64,000 nucleotides of DNA from Flagellimonas lutaonensis (lineage in GTDB: Bacteria > Bacteroidota > Bacteroidia > Flavobacteriales > Flavobacteriaceae). The position numbers were made by a program, and so were the translations under genes. The stretch spans positions 2,298,501-2,362,500 of the forward strand of contig NZ_CP011071.1 in assembly GCF_000963865.1 (NCBI RefSeq). The letters run 5' to 3'. The notes under the pieces were generated by a model. The model worked only from the letters and a program-made list of their open reading frames with translations, did not search any database and was not told the origin of the DNA. Position 1 is the first letter of the stretch, and every line of letters starts with the position of its first letter. This document shows, in pieces, positions 51,481 to 59,968 of the stretch.

Positions 51481-52458
51481 TCATTTTTTCAGGGCCTCCA
51501 AGATGCTGCTCTCGAAGAGCTCTTCGAGCGATATGCCGGCTTCCCTTGCCTGTTTGGGCAAGATACTCTCTTCGGTGAGGCCCGGCGTGGTATTGACCTC
51601 GAGCAAGTAAGGTTCGTCACCTACAAAAATGTATTCACTGCGCGAAAACCCGTCCAGTTTCAATATTTCGTAAACCTCTTTGGCAATGGCCGAAACTTTC
51701 TGCTCCTTTGCCCTAGAAATTCGTGCAGGGGTAATCTCTTGTGATTGGCCTTGGTACTTGGCGGCAAAATCAAAAAAATCGTTTTCGCTCACAATTTCGG
51801 TAATCGGCAGCACGGTTACCTTTCCTTGGTACGTTATGACCCCTACGGAGACCTCGGTGCCATCCAAGAAAGATTCGATAATGATCTCATCGTCTTCTTC
51901 AAAGGCCACTTCTACGGCTTTTTTCAACTCCTCTTGCTTGTACACCTTGGTAACGCCGTAGCTGCTTCCAGCTTTATTGGCCTTTACAAAGCAGGGTAGC
52001 CCCACTTTCTCGACAATCGCGGTTTCATCAATGGGGTCGCCCAAATCAAGAAGAAATGATTCGGCACACTTGATGCCATGCGGCCGTAAGGTGCTCAATA
52101 GATCCCGTTTGTTGAAAGTGAGTGCCGCCTGATAATGTCCGCATGATGTTTGCGGAATGCCCAATAGCTCAAAATAGGCCTGCATGAGACCGTCTTCGCC
52201 CGGGGTACCGTGAATGGCATTGAATACACAGTCAAAACGTATTTTTTTGCCGGAAAGGGTAATCGAGAAGTCCGATTTATCAATCGGGTGTTTAACTTCA
52301 CTTTCATCTAAGTATGCCCATCCTTCCTTAGAAATGATGACCCGGTATTTGTTAAATTTTTTATCGTCGAGATGCTCGAATACCACATTGCCACTTTTAA
52401 TGGAAATGTTGTATTCGCTCGAGTAGCCGCCCATGATGATGGCGATGTTCTGTTTCAT
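51481..52458 (-). CDS. ddl: D-alanine--D-alanine ligase
   Basis: 325 residues from the ATG at 52458 (MKQNIAIIMGGYSSEYNIS). ATP-grasp enzyme: GTPGEDGLMQAYFELLGIPQTSCG, CFVKANKAGSSYGV, IIESFLDGTEVSVGV, and the metal/substrate end LLEVNTTPGLTEESILPKQA. Makes D-Ala-D-Ala for peptidoglycan. A longer frame to 52530 adds residues upstream of the family start and is rejected. Divergent from the PASTA gene. Confidence 0.96.
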   Translation of the reverse strand: MKQNIAIIMGGYSSEYNISIKSGNVVFEHLDDKKFNKYRVIISKEGWAYLDESEVKHPIDKSDFSITLSGKKIRFDCVFNAIHGTPGEDGLMQAYFELLGIPQTSCGHYQAALTFNKRDLLSTLRPHGIKCAESFLLDLGDPIDETAIVEKVGLPCFVKANKAGSSYGVTKVYKQEELKKAVEVAFEEDDEIIIESFLDGTEVSVGVITYQGKVTVLPITEIVSENDFFDFAAKYQGQSQEITPARISRAKEQKVSAIAKEVYEILKLDGFSRSEYIFVGDEPYLLEVNTTPGLTEESILPKQAREAGISLEELFESSILEALKK

Positions 52459-52508
52459 GCAGGTGTTAATATAGCAGAGCCAAAGTAAACAAAAATGCAC
52501 TGTTTTTC

Positions 52509-52516
52509 TATATTTG
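52509..52516 (+). promoter_or_regulatory. -7 box of the PASTA-rluD operon
   Basis: TATATTTG, full match, 19 nt before the ATG at 52536, in the 77-bp divergent region shared with ddl. Confidence 0.5.
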
Positions 52517-52535
52517 TTCGCACAACCCAATACAG

Positions 52536-53126
52536 ATGAGGCATTTTTTTGAGTTTTTGCGAAGCAAGGTTTTTTTGATCCAGTTGGCTTTGGCGCTGGT
52601 CGTATTGGTTGCGCTGTGTTTCTTGGTGTTGGGTTGGCTCAAAAGTACCACGGGGCATGGTGAGTTTGTTGAAGTGCCCGATTTTTCAAAAATGTCTGTC
52701 ATGGAAATGCGAAAAACGGCCGAAGGGGTGGGGCTTCGGTACGAGGTGCTCGACTCTACCAATTACAATCCTGATTACCCGCGCTTTTCAATTCTTGAAC
52801 AAGACCCGCCCGCCGGCAGTAAGGTAAAGGCCAATCGAAAGATTTATTTTACGGTTAACCCTTCGGGCTACAAAAAGGTGACGGTGCCCAATGTGATACA
52901 GGTAACCCAACGCAATGCGACCGCAATGCTACGGGCGGTGGGACTGGATGTTCAGCGGGTGACCTACATTGACGAATTGGGAAAAGACATGGTCTACAAT
53001 ATGAAATATAAGGGCAAGTATATCAAACCAGGCGACAAACTACCGAAGACCTCGAAGATAGAATTGATCTGCGGTAACGGCAACATACCCGAAAGTGCCC
53101 GTATTCAAGCCGAATCCCAAGAGTGA
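52536..53126 (+). CDS. PASTA-domain membrane-anchored protein
   Basis: 196 residues: cytoplasmic N-terminus, one membrane helix (about 13-34, FLIQLALALVVLVALCFLVLG), then PASTA domains (VEVPDFSKMSVMEMRKTAEGVGLRYEV; VTVPNVIQVTQRNATAMLRAVGLDVQ; KLPKTSKIELICG). PASTA domains bind peptidoglycan or its fragments; here there is no kinase or transpeptidase attached. Next to ddl, another cell-wall gene. The stop overlaps the rluD start (TGATG). Confidence 0.9.
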   Translation: MRHFFEFLRSKVFLIQLALALVVLVALCFLVLGWLKSTTGHGEFVEVPDFSKMSVMEMRKTAEGVGLRYEVLDSTNYNPDYPRFSILEQDPPAGSKVKANRKIYFTVNPSGYKKVTVPNVIQVTQRNATAMLRAVGLDVQRVTYIDELGKDMVYNMKYKGKYIKPGDKLPKTSKIELICGNGNIPESARIQAESQE

Positions 53127-54148
53127 TGGCTTCACCAAACGAAGAAACTGCCCAAGACGAACTTTTTGAGCATTATAAGTTCGTGGCCGCCAAAGGTCAA
53201 GAACCCCTACGCATTGATAAGTTTTTGATGAACTTTATCGAAAATGCCACCCGCAACAAAATACAACAAGCGGCCAAACAGGGCCATATTTGGGTTAATG
53301 GCGATATTGTCAAGCAGAATTATAAAGTAAAGCCCGGTGATGAGGTCAAGGTGTTGTTCGAGCATCCACCCTATGAATTTTTGCTGACCCCAGAAGACAT
53401 TCCGCTTGATATTGTTTATGAGGATGATGTACTGCTGGTGGTCAACAAACCTGCAGGAATGGTCGTGCATCCCGGTCACGGAAACTATTCGGGCACTTTG
53501 ATCAATGCCTTGGTCCACCATTTCGAAAACTTACCGAAGAACAGTAGTGAGAGGCCAGGTCTGGTACATCGTATCGACAAAGACACATCGGGGCTGTTGG
53601 TCATCGCCAAGACCGAGGCCGCCATGGCACACTTGGCCAACCAGTTCTTTGAAAAGACGAGCGAACGTGAATATGTGGCCCTGGTTTGGGGCAATGTAGA
53701 GAACGATGAGGGTACCGTAGAGGGCCCTATCGGACGCAACCCCAAAAACCGTCTGCAGATGATGGTGTTTCCCGAAGGCGAGCAGGGAAAAGAGGCCATA
53801 ACCCATTACAAAGTCTTGGAGCGTTTGGGCTACGTTACCTTGGTCTCTTGCCGGTTGGAAACAGGGCGCACCCACCAGATACGGGTACACATGAAGCATA
53901 TTGGCCATACCCTTTTCAACGATGAACGCTACGGTGGGGATAAAATTTTAAAGGGCACTACCTTTACGAAATACAAGCAATTTGTCGAGAATGCCTTTAA
54001 AGTGCTTCCACGGCAGGCACTTCATGCGAAGACCCTTGGTTTTCAACATCCGGTCAGCGGCAAGTTCATGCGCTTCGATTCTGAGTTGCCCGATGATATG
54101 GTTGCATGTATTGAAAAATGGAGAAACTATGCCAAGCATACGGGTTGA
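53126..54148 (+). CDS. rluD: RluA/RluD-family 23S rRNA pseudouridine synthase
   Basis: 340 residues. S4 RNA-binding domain (about 30-90, LRIDKFLMNFIENATRNKIQQ), catalytic Asp in HRIDKDTSGLLVIAK, and GRTHQIRVHMKHIGHTL. RluD-type enzymes modify uridines of helix 69 in 23S rRNA; exact positions are inferred. I use the ATG at 53126; a GTG one codon earlier is also in frame. Confidence 0.92.
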   Translation: MASPNEETAQDELFEHYKFVAAKGQEPLRIDKFLMNFIENATRNKIQQAAKQGHIWVNGDIVKQNYKVKPGDEVKVLFEHPPYEFLLTPEDIPLDIVYEDDVLLVVNKPAGMVVHPGHGNYSGTLINALVHHFENLPKNSSERPGLVHRIDKDTSGLLVIAKTEAAMAHLANQFFEKTSEREYVALVWGNVENDEGTVEGPIGRNPKNRLQMMVFPEGEQGKEAITHYKVLERLGYVTLVSCRLETGRTHQIRVHMKHIGHTLFNDERYGGDKILKGTTFTKYKQFVENAFKVLPRQALHAKTLGFQHPVSGKFMRFDSELPDDMVACIEKWRNYAKHTG

Positions 54149-54219
54149 CCCATTGGTTTTCTTGATGTACGCATAGAAAAACATGTCTGTTACAACGCCC
54201 AAAGAACAATTTAGATTTT

Positions 54220-54227
54220 TATTTTTG
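54220..54227 (+). promoter_or_regulatory. -7 box of yaaA
   Basis: TATTTTTG, full match. Predicted start near 54232, 6 nt before a compact folded element, giving a leader of about 77 nt. Confidence 0.5.
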
Positions 54228-54237
54228 ATAAAACGTT

Positions 54238-54280
54238 GAGCGACCAATCGGTTGGTAGGGATAACCCTATTTTTTCGCTC
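54238..54280 (+). promoter_or_regulatory. Folded element in the yaaA leader (three-way junction)
   Basis: Closing stem gagcg/cgctc encloses two perfect hairpins without spacers: accaa-tcgg-ttggt and aggg-ataa-ccct (tagggataacccta if extended), then a run of six T. The second hairpin plus T run could act as a weak terminator, so an attenuator is possible. Confidence 0.5.
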
Positions 54281-54308
54281 GATAAATGCTGAAGAAAATT
54301 ATAACGAA

Positions 54309-55070
54309 ATGAAAATTGTCATCTCTCCTGCCAAATCATTGGATTTTGAAACACCGCTGCCCACGTCAAGATATACACAGCCACAATTTTTGGGGCAGTC
54401 AGAAAAACTGAACAAGGTATTGGCCAAGAAAAAGCCCAAGGCTTTGTCAGAACTGATGTCCATATCCGATAATTTGGCACAATTGAACTGGCAGCGCAAC
54501 CAAGATTTTTCATTGCCCTTTACCCCAGAGAATGCCCGACCTGCCGTATATGCCTTTAACGGTGATGTTTACCAGGGCCTTGATGCCTACAGCATACCCG
54601 AAGAGAAGTTGGACAGATTGCAGGATACCTTGCGTATTCTCTCAGGACTATACGGAATTTTGAGACCGCTGGACCTTATTCAGCCGTACCGCCTTGAAAT
54701 GGGAACACCATTGAAGGTGGCACGCAAAAAAAATCTGTATGAGTTTTGGCAGAAGCAACTGACCGACCACCTGAACAACGAGCTGGAAGAAGGCGAACTC
54801 TTTATCAACCTGGCCAGTAACGAGTATTTTGGGGCCATTGATGAGGAGAAGCTCAAAGTACCCGTAATCACCCCCGTTTTTAAAGATTGGAAAAACGATA
54901 GGCTAAAGGTTATCAGTTTCTTTGCCAAAAAGGCAAGGGGATCAATGGTTCGTTATGTGCTTGACACCAATGCCCAAACACTCGACGACCTTAAAGGATT
55001 TGACTATGACGACTACGTCTACAGCAAAGAACATACCCTAAAAGAGAACCAGCCAGTTTTCGTCAGATAG
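54309..55070 (+). CDS. yaaA: Peroxide stress protein YaaA (UPF0246/DUF328)
   Basis: 253 residues from the ATG at 54309 ([14 protein letters not shown]). Family signatures [54 protein letters not shown] and [10 protein letters not shown]. YaaA lowers free iron and protects against hydrogen peroxide in E. coli. An upstream in-frame start is rejected because it lies within the folded leader. Confidence 0.95.
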   Translation: MKIVISPAKSLDFETPLPTSRYTQPQFLGQSEKLNKVLAKKKPKALSELMSISDNLAQLNWQRNQDFSLPFTPENARPAVYAFNGDVYQGLDAYSIPEEKLDRLQDTLRILSGLYGILRPLDLIQPYRLEMGTPLKVARKKNLYEFWQKQLTDHLNNELEEGELFINLASNEYFGAIDEEKLKVPVITPVFKDWKNDRLKVISFFAKKARGSMVRYVLDTNAQTLDDLKGFDYDDYVYSKEHTLKENQPVFVR

Positions 55071-55112
55071 AATATTTTTGGTGTTTGATCGTTTTGGGTA
55101 GAAACGGCAACC

Positions 55113-55475
55113 ATGAAAAAAATCCTATGCGCAATCGGTATTTTGGCCATTCTGGTCTCTGTAGCCTGTGAAGACCGTGATGATAACTTGATGGCTCCCC
55201 AAGTGCGTATCCAAAACCTGAGCGATTTTGATTTTGTGAGGGTACAGGTGCGAAACGACAGCATAGTCTACGAAAATGTGGCCGCAGGTGGTTTTTCAGA
55301 TTATTTGGAATATGAAATTGCCTATCAACAAGATGCCATAGCCGTGGAAACCGACTCGACACAGTTCTCCTTTATGCCCGACTCCCTTTCCGATCCATTG
55401 CCCTTGGGCCTATACACCTATCAACTCGATATTTCGGAAAATGGTGAGTTGGAACTTACGTTCAAGGTCGACTAA
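55113..55475 (+). CDS. Small lipoprotein of unknown function
   Basis: 120 residues. Signal peptide II with lipobox VSVACED (Cys19). The mature part is acidic, with VRIQNLSDFDFVRVQVRNDS and a terminal beta stretch, suggesting a single beta-sandwich domain. No motif recognised. Its stop codon overlaps the stop of the convergent THX gene by 4 bp. Confidence 0.78.
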   Translation: MKKILCAIGILAILVSVACEDRDDNLMAPQVRIQNLSDFDFVRVQVRNDSIVYENVAAGGFSDYLEYEIAYQQDAIAVETDSTQFSFMPDSLSDPLPLGLYTYQLDISENGELELTFKVD

Positions 55476-55606
55476 CCTTTCTTGACCTTTTCGATCGCTA
55501 CCTTTTCTTCGACAGGGGTACGCTTTTTTATTTTCCTTTTTCGCCTGGCCCCGTACGACTTGTTGGCTATTTTGCCACGTCGCGTTTTTATATCTCCTTT
55601 TCCCAT
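55472..55606 (-). CDS. 30S ribosomal protein THX
   Basis: 44 residues, too short for most ORF filters. Product begins MGKGDIKTRRGKIANKSYG, then a basic ARRKRKIKKRTP stretch and EEKVAIEKVKKG: the bTHX sequence of Bacteroidetes and Thermus, which lodges in the head of the 30S subunit. An alternative longer frame over the same bases gives no known protein. A small hairpin ttcccgt/acgggaa (55625-55642) lies in the leader. Confidence 0.93.
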   Translation of the reverse strand: MGKGDIKTRRGKIANKSYGARRKRKIKKRTPVEEKVAIEKVKKG

Positions 55607-55706
55607 ACTGATAATTTTTTATCATTCCCGTGCAGACGGGAAGCTTTAACTAATTTTTCCTTGTAAATTAAGAAAAACAAAGGGCTGTTCAAAATTAAGG
55701 GATTCT

Positions 55707-55714
55707 TACCTTTG
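55707..55714 (+). promoter_or_regulatory. -7 box of the UDG-like gene, leaderless geometry
   Basis: TACCTTTG, full match, exactly 4 nt before the GTG start at 55719. It supports this GTG rather than an ATG and predicts a leaderless mRNA. Confidence 0.6.
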
Positions 55715-55718
55715 AGAT

Positions 55719-56378
55719 GTGTTCCTCCACCGCCATCCATACCCACCTTTTTTGTTCGACGGGGTCAAAAAGCTGATTGTGGGCACGTTGCCACCCCCAA
55801 GGTTTTCTATGGACGCCTTAAAAGAAGGCGATGTTGATTTTTGCTATGGTAGCCGAGACGGGCAATTGTGGCCCATTCTTGACCGTATCTTTAAATTGGG
55901 GCTGAAATTTGAGAGCACCCAAGAGGCCATTGCGCAGCGCAAGGCATTCCTAATAGAGAAAAAGATAGGAATATGCGATATTGTTGAAAGTGCCGAACGG
56001 GCCAAAGTAGATGCTTCTGACCTAGGTATGCAAAAAGTTGTTTTGCGTGATATTTTTGGATATTTAGTAAAGTATTCTACCGTCAACACCCTTTTGTTTA
56101 CGGGCGGTAACAGTAAAAATGGTCCCGAATATTTTTTCCGGAAACTGTGCCGACAACATTCGGTGGTTCTTGAGGTGCTTAATGATAAAGTACCGCGAAT
56201 CCACAGGTTTGAGCATCCGATTACCAAAAAGGTGATAAAGACGATATCGCTGACCGCTCCATCCGGTGCGGCCAACCGGGCGGTGGGCAGCTTGCCATCC
56301 TATAAAAAAATGAAGAACAAAAATCTAAATTTTAATACCATTGACTTTAGGGTGCTTCAGTACCAAGATTTCTTCTAA
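55719..56378 (+). CDS. Uracil-DNA glycosylase superfamily-like protein
   Basis: 219 residues from the GTG at 55719. VGTLPPPRFS motif 1, DFCYGSRDGQLWPIL, and C-terminal LTAPSGAANRAVGSLPSYKKM resemble the UDG fold used by TDG/MUG-like and uncharacterised families. The usual catalytic Asn/Asp and final His-Pro motif are not clear, so activity is not certain. A near ATG at 55717 is out of frame. No operon partner. Confidence 0.75.
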   Translation: MFLHRHPYPPFLFDGVKKLIVGTLPPPRFSMDALKEGDVDFCYGSRDGQLWPILDRIFKLGLKFESTQEAIAQRKAFLIEKKIGICDIVESAERAKVDASDLGMQKVVLRDIFGYLVKYSTVNTLLFTGGNSKNGPEYFFRKLCRQHSVVLEVLNDKVPRIHRFEHPITKKVIKTISLTAPSGAANRAVGSLPSYKKMKNKNLNFNTIDFRVLQYQDFF

Positions 56379-56517
56379 AAATAACCTTTGATTGTTAGTT
56401 TTTTTTGGCCAGTATCCTATATTGTGACGTACATAAAATAAGTGGAAAGATTAGTGTTTTATCACGACCTTTGGCCTTGCCAAGTTAAGGGTACAACTTT
56501 TAAAAGGCTTGAATTCA

Positions 56518-59073
56518 ATGAGCAAAGTAAAGCAGTCAGAACGTTTAGCGGAATTTAAAAAGTCGGTTACCAATAGATTCAATGTTTATAACAGTCTTTT
56601 TTTGAATTTACCATATACCGATATGGAAAATGTGGGCATCTTGGTGCCCATTTTGCTCGACCAGTGTGAGAAAGGCCTGAAACAGGGCAAAGACCCCCAA
56701 GAGATACTGGAGGCTTTTTTTACAAGTTTTGCCGGCATGCCCGACGAACGTGCCCGTATTGATTTTATGTTCAGGATCATACAGTATGTTGAGCGACAAG
56801 TTGTGCTCTACGACAGTGTGGAAGATGCCGCTTTCAAGAAGTTACAGGAGTATTCTGAATCACTGTCCATTAAAGATTATTTTGAGTTGGTAGATCAGAG
56901 CAAAAACTGGGACAAGATTGCCAAGAAGCTGGCCAGCTTTAGTGCGCGAATCGTTTTGACCGCCCACCCTACCCAGTTTTATACGCCTGCGGTACTCGAC
57001 ATTATTTCAGAATTGCAGCGTCTGATCCACGAAAACCGTATCGATGACATTGATATGACCTTGCAACAATTGGGGCTCACCTCGTTGGTCAACTCACAGA
57101 AACCTACTCCGCTCGAAGAGGCCAAGAACATCATACACATATTGCGCTACACCTACTATGATGCGGTAGGCTCTCTTTTTAAATATGTCAGGGAAAACAT
57201 CAAAGATGCCAATTTTGACAATTACAATATCATCAAGCTGGGCTTTTGGCCGGGCGGTGACCGAGACGGCAACCCCTATGTCACGGCAGAGACCACCAGA
57301 CAGGTTGCCGATGAACTTCGGCTGACATTGATGAAATGCTACTACAATGATTTGAAGCAGCTTCGTAAAAAACTGACCTTTAAAGGAGTACAAAATCCGT
57401 TAAACGCGCTCAACTCCAACCTGTACAAGGCCATGTTTCAAGAGAATTTTGTCTTGGGCTATTCCGAGATAATAGAAAAACTCTCTGATATACGTGATTT
57501 ACTGGTAAAAGATTACCATTCTCTATACCTGAACGAGCTTGACGACCTGATCGACCGTGTACATATCTTCAAGACGCATTTTGCCACACTGGACATTCGC
57601 CAAGACCATCGAAAGCACAAAGCTGTAGTCGAGGCAATTTTAAAAAAAGAAGGTGCCATCAAAGAGAACCTTGGTGAGTTGAAAGAAAATGAATTGGTCG
57701 ACTGGTTATTGAAAAAAGACCTCAGACTGAAACCATCTGATTATAGCGATGATATAGTCAAAGATACCATAGCCAACATCAGGCAGTTAAAAGACATTCA
57801 GGCCAAAAACGGAGAAGAGGGCTGCAACCGCTATATAATCAGTAATTCAGAAGATATTTTTTCAGTGCTGTTTGTTTTTGGATTGTTCCGTTGGTGTGGG
57901 TGGAAAACCAATGAGATTACCTTTGATATCGTGCCGCTCTTTGAAACCATGAAAGGCATGGATGCCTCAGAAGCAGTGATGCAAGCCCTTTTTGATATAC
58001 CTGAATACCGTTCACATCTTGTAAGAAGAAATAACGCGCATACCATCATGTTGGGCTTTTCTGATGGCACCAAAGACGGAGGTTATCTAAAGGCCAACTG
58101 GTCTATATTGAACACAAAGGAAACCCTGAGCAAGGTCTGTAAAAATAACGGGATCAAAGCCATCTTTTTTGATGGCAGGGGCGGCCCGCCTGCCCGTGGT
58201 GGTGGCAAGACGCACCGTTTCTATGCCGCACAGACCAAAGATGTGGCCAACCACGAGATACAGCTAACCATACAGGGTCAGACCATTACCAGTACCTACG
58301 GTACCAAAGAGCAGTTTATGCACAACGCCGAACAGCTGTTGACAGCGGGTCTGAGCAACAACCTTTTTGGCAAGCAACATGTAATTTCGGCAGCCCAAAG
58401 AAAATTGATCGAAGAGCTCTCAGAATTGAGCTACGAGAAATATGAGGCACTGAAGCAGCACGATAAGTTTATCCCCTATTTAGAGAAGCGCAGTACGCTG
58501 AAATATTATACAAAGGCCAATATCGGCAGTAGGCCGGGCAAACGCGGAAATAAAGAAAAATTGACCCTTTCAGATTTAAGGGCCATATCGTTTGTGGGCT
58601 CATGGAGCCAGCTAAAACAGAACGTACCGGGTTATTTTGGCCTGGGAACTGCCATATATACCCTAAAAAAACAAGGTCGCTTTAATGAAGTAAAGAAACT
58701 GTACAAAGAAGTTCCCTTTTTTCGGGCGCTGATGCACAATAGTATGATGTCGTTGGCAAAGACCAATTTCGACCTGACAAGTTATATGGCAGATGACAAG
58801 GAATTCGGAGATTTCTGGAATATTCTTTTTGACGAATACAAACTGTCAAAGAAAATGTTGCTGCAGGTTTCTGGGCATGAGATTTTGATGGAAGACGAAG
58901 TGGTCTCGCGCGAATCTGTGAAAATTCGCGAAAAGATTGTCTTGCCACTCTTGGTAATTCAGCAGAATGCATTGTACCACATCACCAAAAACTCTAAGTT
59001 CAGCAAGTTGTACGAGAAAATAGTGACACGTTCGCTATATGGAAATATCAATGCCAGTCGTAACTCGGCCTAA
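56518..59073 (+). CDS. ppc: Phosphoenolpyruvate carboxylase
   Basis: 851 residues from the ATG at 56518; a TTG three codons earlier is in frame. Catalytic motifs RIVLTAHPTQF (His), GFWPGGDRDGNPYVTAETT, FFDGRGGPPARGGGKTHRF and SRPGKRG. Adds bicarbonate to PEP to make oxaloacetate, refilling the citric acid cycle. The PPARGGGK variation in the glycine-rich loop is typical of the Bacteroidetes branch. The 139-bp region upstream shows no clear -7 box. It is convergent with a response regulator (13-bp gap). Confidence 0.95.
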   Translation: MSKVKQSERLAEFKKSVTNRFNVYNSLFLNLPYTDMENVGILVPILLDQCEKGLKQGKDPQEILEAFFTSFAGMPDERARIDFMFRIIQYVERQVVLYDSVEDAAFKKLQEYSESLSIKDYFELVDQSKNWDKIAKKLASFSARIVLTAHPTQFYTPAVLDIISELQRLIHENRIDDIDMTLQQLGLTSLVNSQKPTPLEEAKNIIHILRYTYYDAVGSLFKYVRENIKDANFDNYNIIKLGFWPGGDRDGNPYVTAETTRQVADELRLTLMKCYYNDLKQLRKKLTFKGVQNPLNALNSNLYKAMFQENFVLGYSEIIEKLSDIRDLLVKDYHSLYLNELDDLIDRVHIFKTHFATLDIRQDHRKHKAVVEAILKKEGAIKENLGELKENELVDWLLKKDLRLKPSDYSDDIVKDTIANIRQLKDIQAKNGEEGCNRYIISNSEDIFSVLFVFGLFRWCGWKTNEITFDIVPLFETMKGMDASEAVMQALFDIPEYRSHLVRRNNAHTIMLGFSDGTKDGGYLKANWSILNTKETLSKVCKNNGIKAIFFDGRGGPPARGGGKTHRFYAAQTKDVANHEIQLTIQGQTITSTYGTKEQFMHNAEQLLTAGLSNNLFGKQHVISAAQRKLIEELSELSYEKYEALKQHDKFIPYLEKRSTLKYYTKANIGSRPGKRGNKEKLTLSDLRAISFVGSWSQLKQNVPGYFGLGTAIYTLKKQGRFNEVKKLYKEVPFFRALMHNSMMSLAKTNFDLTSYMADDKEFGDFWNILFDEYKLSKKMLLQVSGHEILMEDEVVSRESVKIREKIVLPLLVIQQNALYHITKNSKFSKLYEKIVTRSLYGNINASRNSA

Positions 59074-59086
59074 GATGGCCTGCTTT

Positions 59087-59503
59087 TTACTTTTGGTTGA
59101 TTTTTTTGTTGATCGAACCGAGAACGTCCTTAAACTTTCGTGAGGCCTCTATTTCGGCTATCACCCGTTGCAGCGCCGACTCGAACTCTTTTTTGCTGAT
59201 CGGTTTGACCAAATAATCAGTGATACGATGAATCTGGTTCTCTTCGGCATTGTTCTTTGAAGCGTGCATCATAATAATGGCCGGCCTGAACGCAACCTTG
59301 TCCAACACTTCAAAAGCGTCTATATCACTTAACATGGTATCGAGCAGTAAAATTTCTGCTTGGTCCAGAATAGTTGTGGTTAGGGCCTCGGATGCATTGC
59401 TGAAGGAACCGATGAGCTTAAGATTGGGATGGTTGTTGACCAAATGTGTGGTAGTCAGTCGTTGAATGGCAGAATCATCAATGACGATAGCTTTGTAAAT
59501 CAT
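59087..59503 (-). CDS. CheY-like response regulator
   Basis: 138 residues. Receiver: IVIDDSAIQRL, phospho-acceptor Asp in ILLLDTMLSDIDAF, and YLVKPISK lysine; a charged coiled C-terminal tail (FKDVLGSINKKINQK). No DNA-binding domain and no kinase nearby. Partner unknown. Confidence 0.9.
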   Translation of the reverse strand: MIYKAIVIDDSAIQRLTTTHLVNNHPNLKLIGSFSNASEALTTTILDQAEILLLDTMLSDIDAFEVLDKVAFRPAIIMMHASKNNAEENQIHRITDYLVKPISKKEFESALQRVIAEIEASRKFKDVLGSINKKINQK

Positions 59504-59667
59504 GTTCGTAAGATTGGGTATTTAAAATTATGACTGGCCATTAAAGATGCCAAAAAAGCAGGGCAAACCGGCTTTTTTTTCGGCAAAAAACCTATTTCAC
59601 TGTTTTAAAGAGATTTGGGAGTGCCCCAAAGTTCTTTTGTCGATAGAATGACAACGTTATTTGGCAC

Positions 59668-59691
59668 AAAAAAACCCGCCGATTTGGCGGG
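59668..59691 (-). terminator. Rho-independent terminator after the 47-aa gene
   Basis: Minus-strand stem cccgcc-aaatc-ggcggg followed by seven T. It ends the small gene 26 bp after its stop. Confidence 0.9.
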
Positions 59692-59716
59692 ATATTATTG
59701 TCGTTGGGTAGCAATC

Positions 59717-59860
59717 CTACTTCTTGCTCTGTTGGTCTTTAATGGTCTTTTCATCAATATCGAACTTGTTGGTGTCAATATTGGTGTTACCGGTCGGATT
59801 GGTAGGATTGCTCTGCTCTTGCTTTCTTTTGAATTTTCTATTGTCTTCTATAGGTCCCAT
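59717..59860 (-). CDS. Small hydrophilic protein of unknown function
   Basis: 47 residues from the ATG at 59860 (MGPIEDNRKFKRKQEQ). Highly charged, Asn/Thr/Pro-rich middle (NPTNPTGNTNIDT), lysine-rich ends, probably disordered. No family recognised. It is supported mainly by the perfectly placed terminator after it. A longer frame upstream gives a non-coding-looking extension. Confidence 0.6.
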   Translation of the reverse strand: MGPIEDNRKFKRKQEQSNPTNPTGNTNIDTNKFDIDEKTIKDQQSKK

Positions 59861-59968
59861 AGTATATTTTTTATTGTTAATAAATTGATTTATAAGAATA
59901 TAAGAAGCAGGAAATAGAAAATCCGTTAAAGCCTTGCTAAAACCTTGTAGATGAAGCAATAGCACTGA

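Noticed and set aside
55410-55625. 71-residue frame overlapping THX
   Set aside because: The other frame on the same strand is an unmistakable THX protein.
59615-59917. 100-residue plus-strand frame over the 47-aa gene
   Set aside because: Terminator orientation supports the minus strand; the plus frame starts across the terminator hairpin and looks like an accidental hydrophobic frame.
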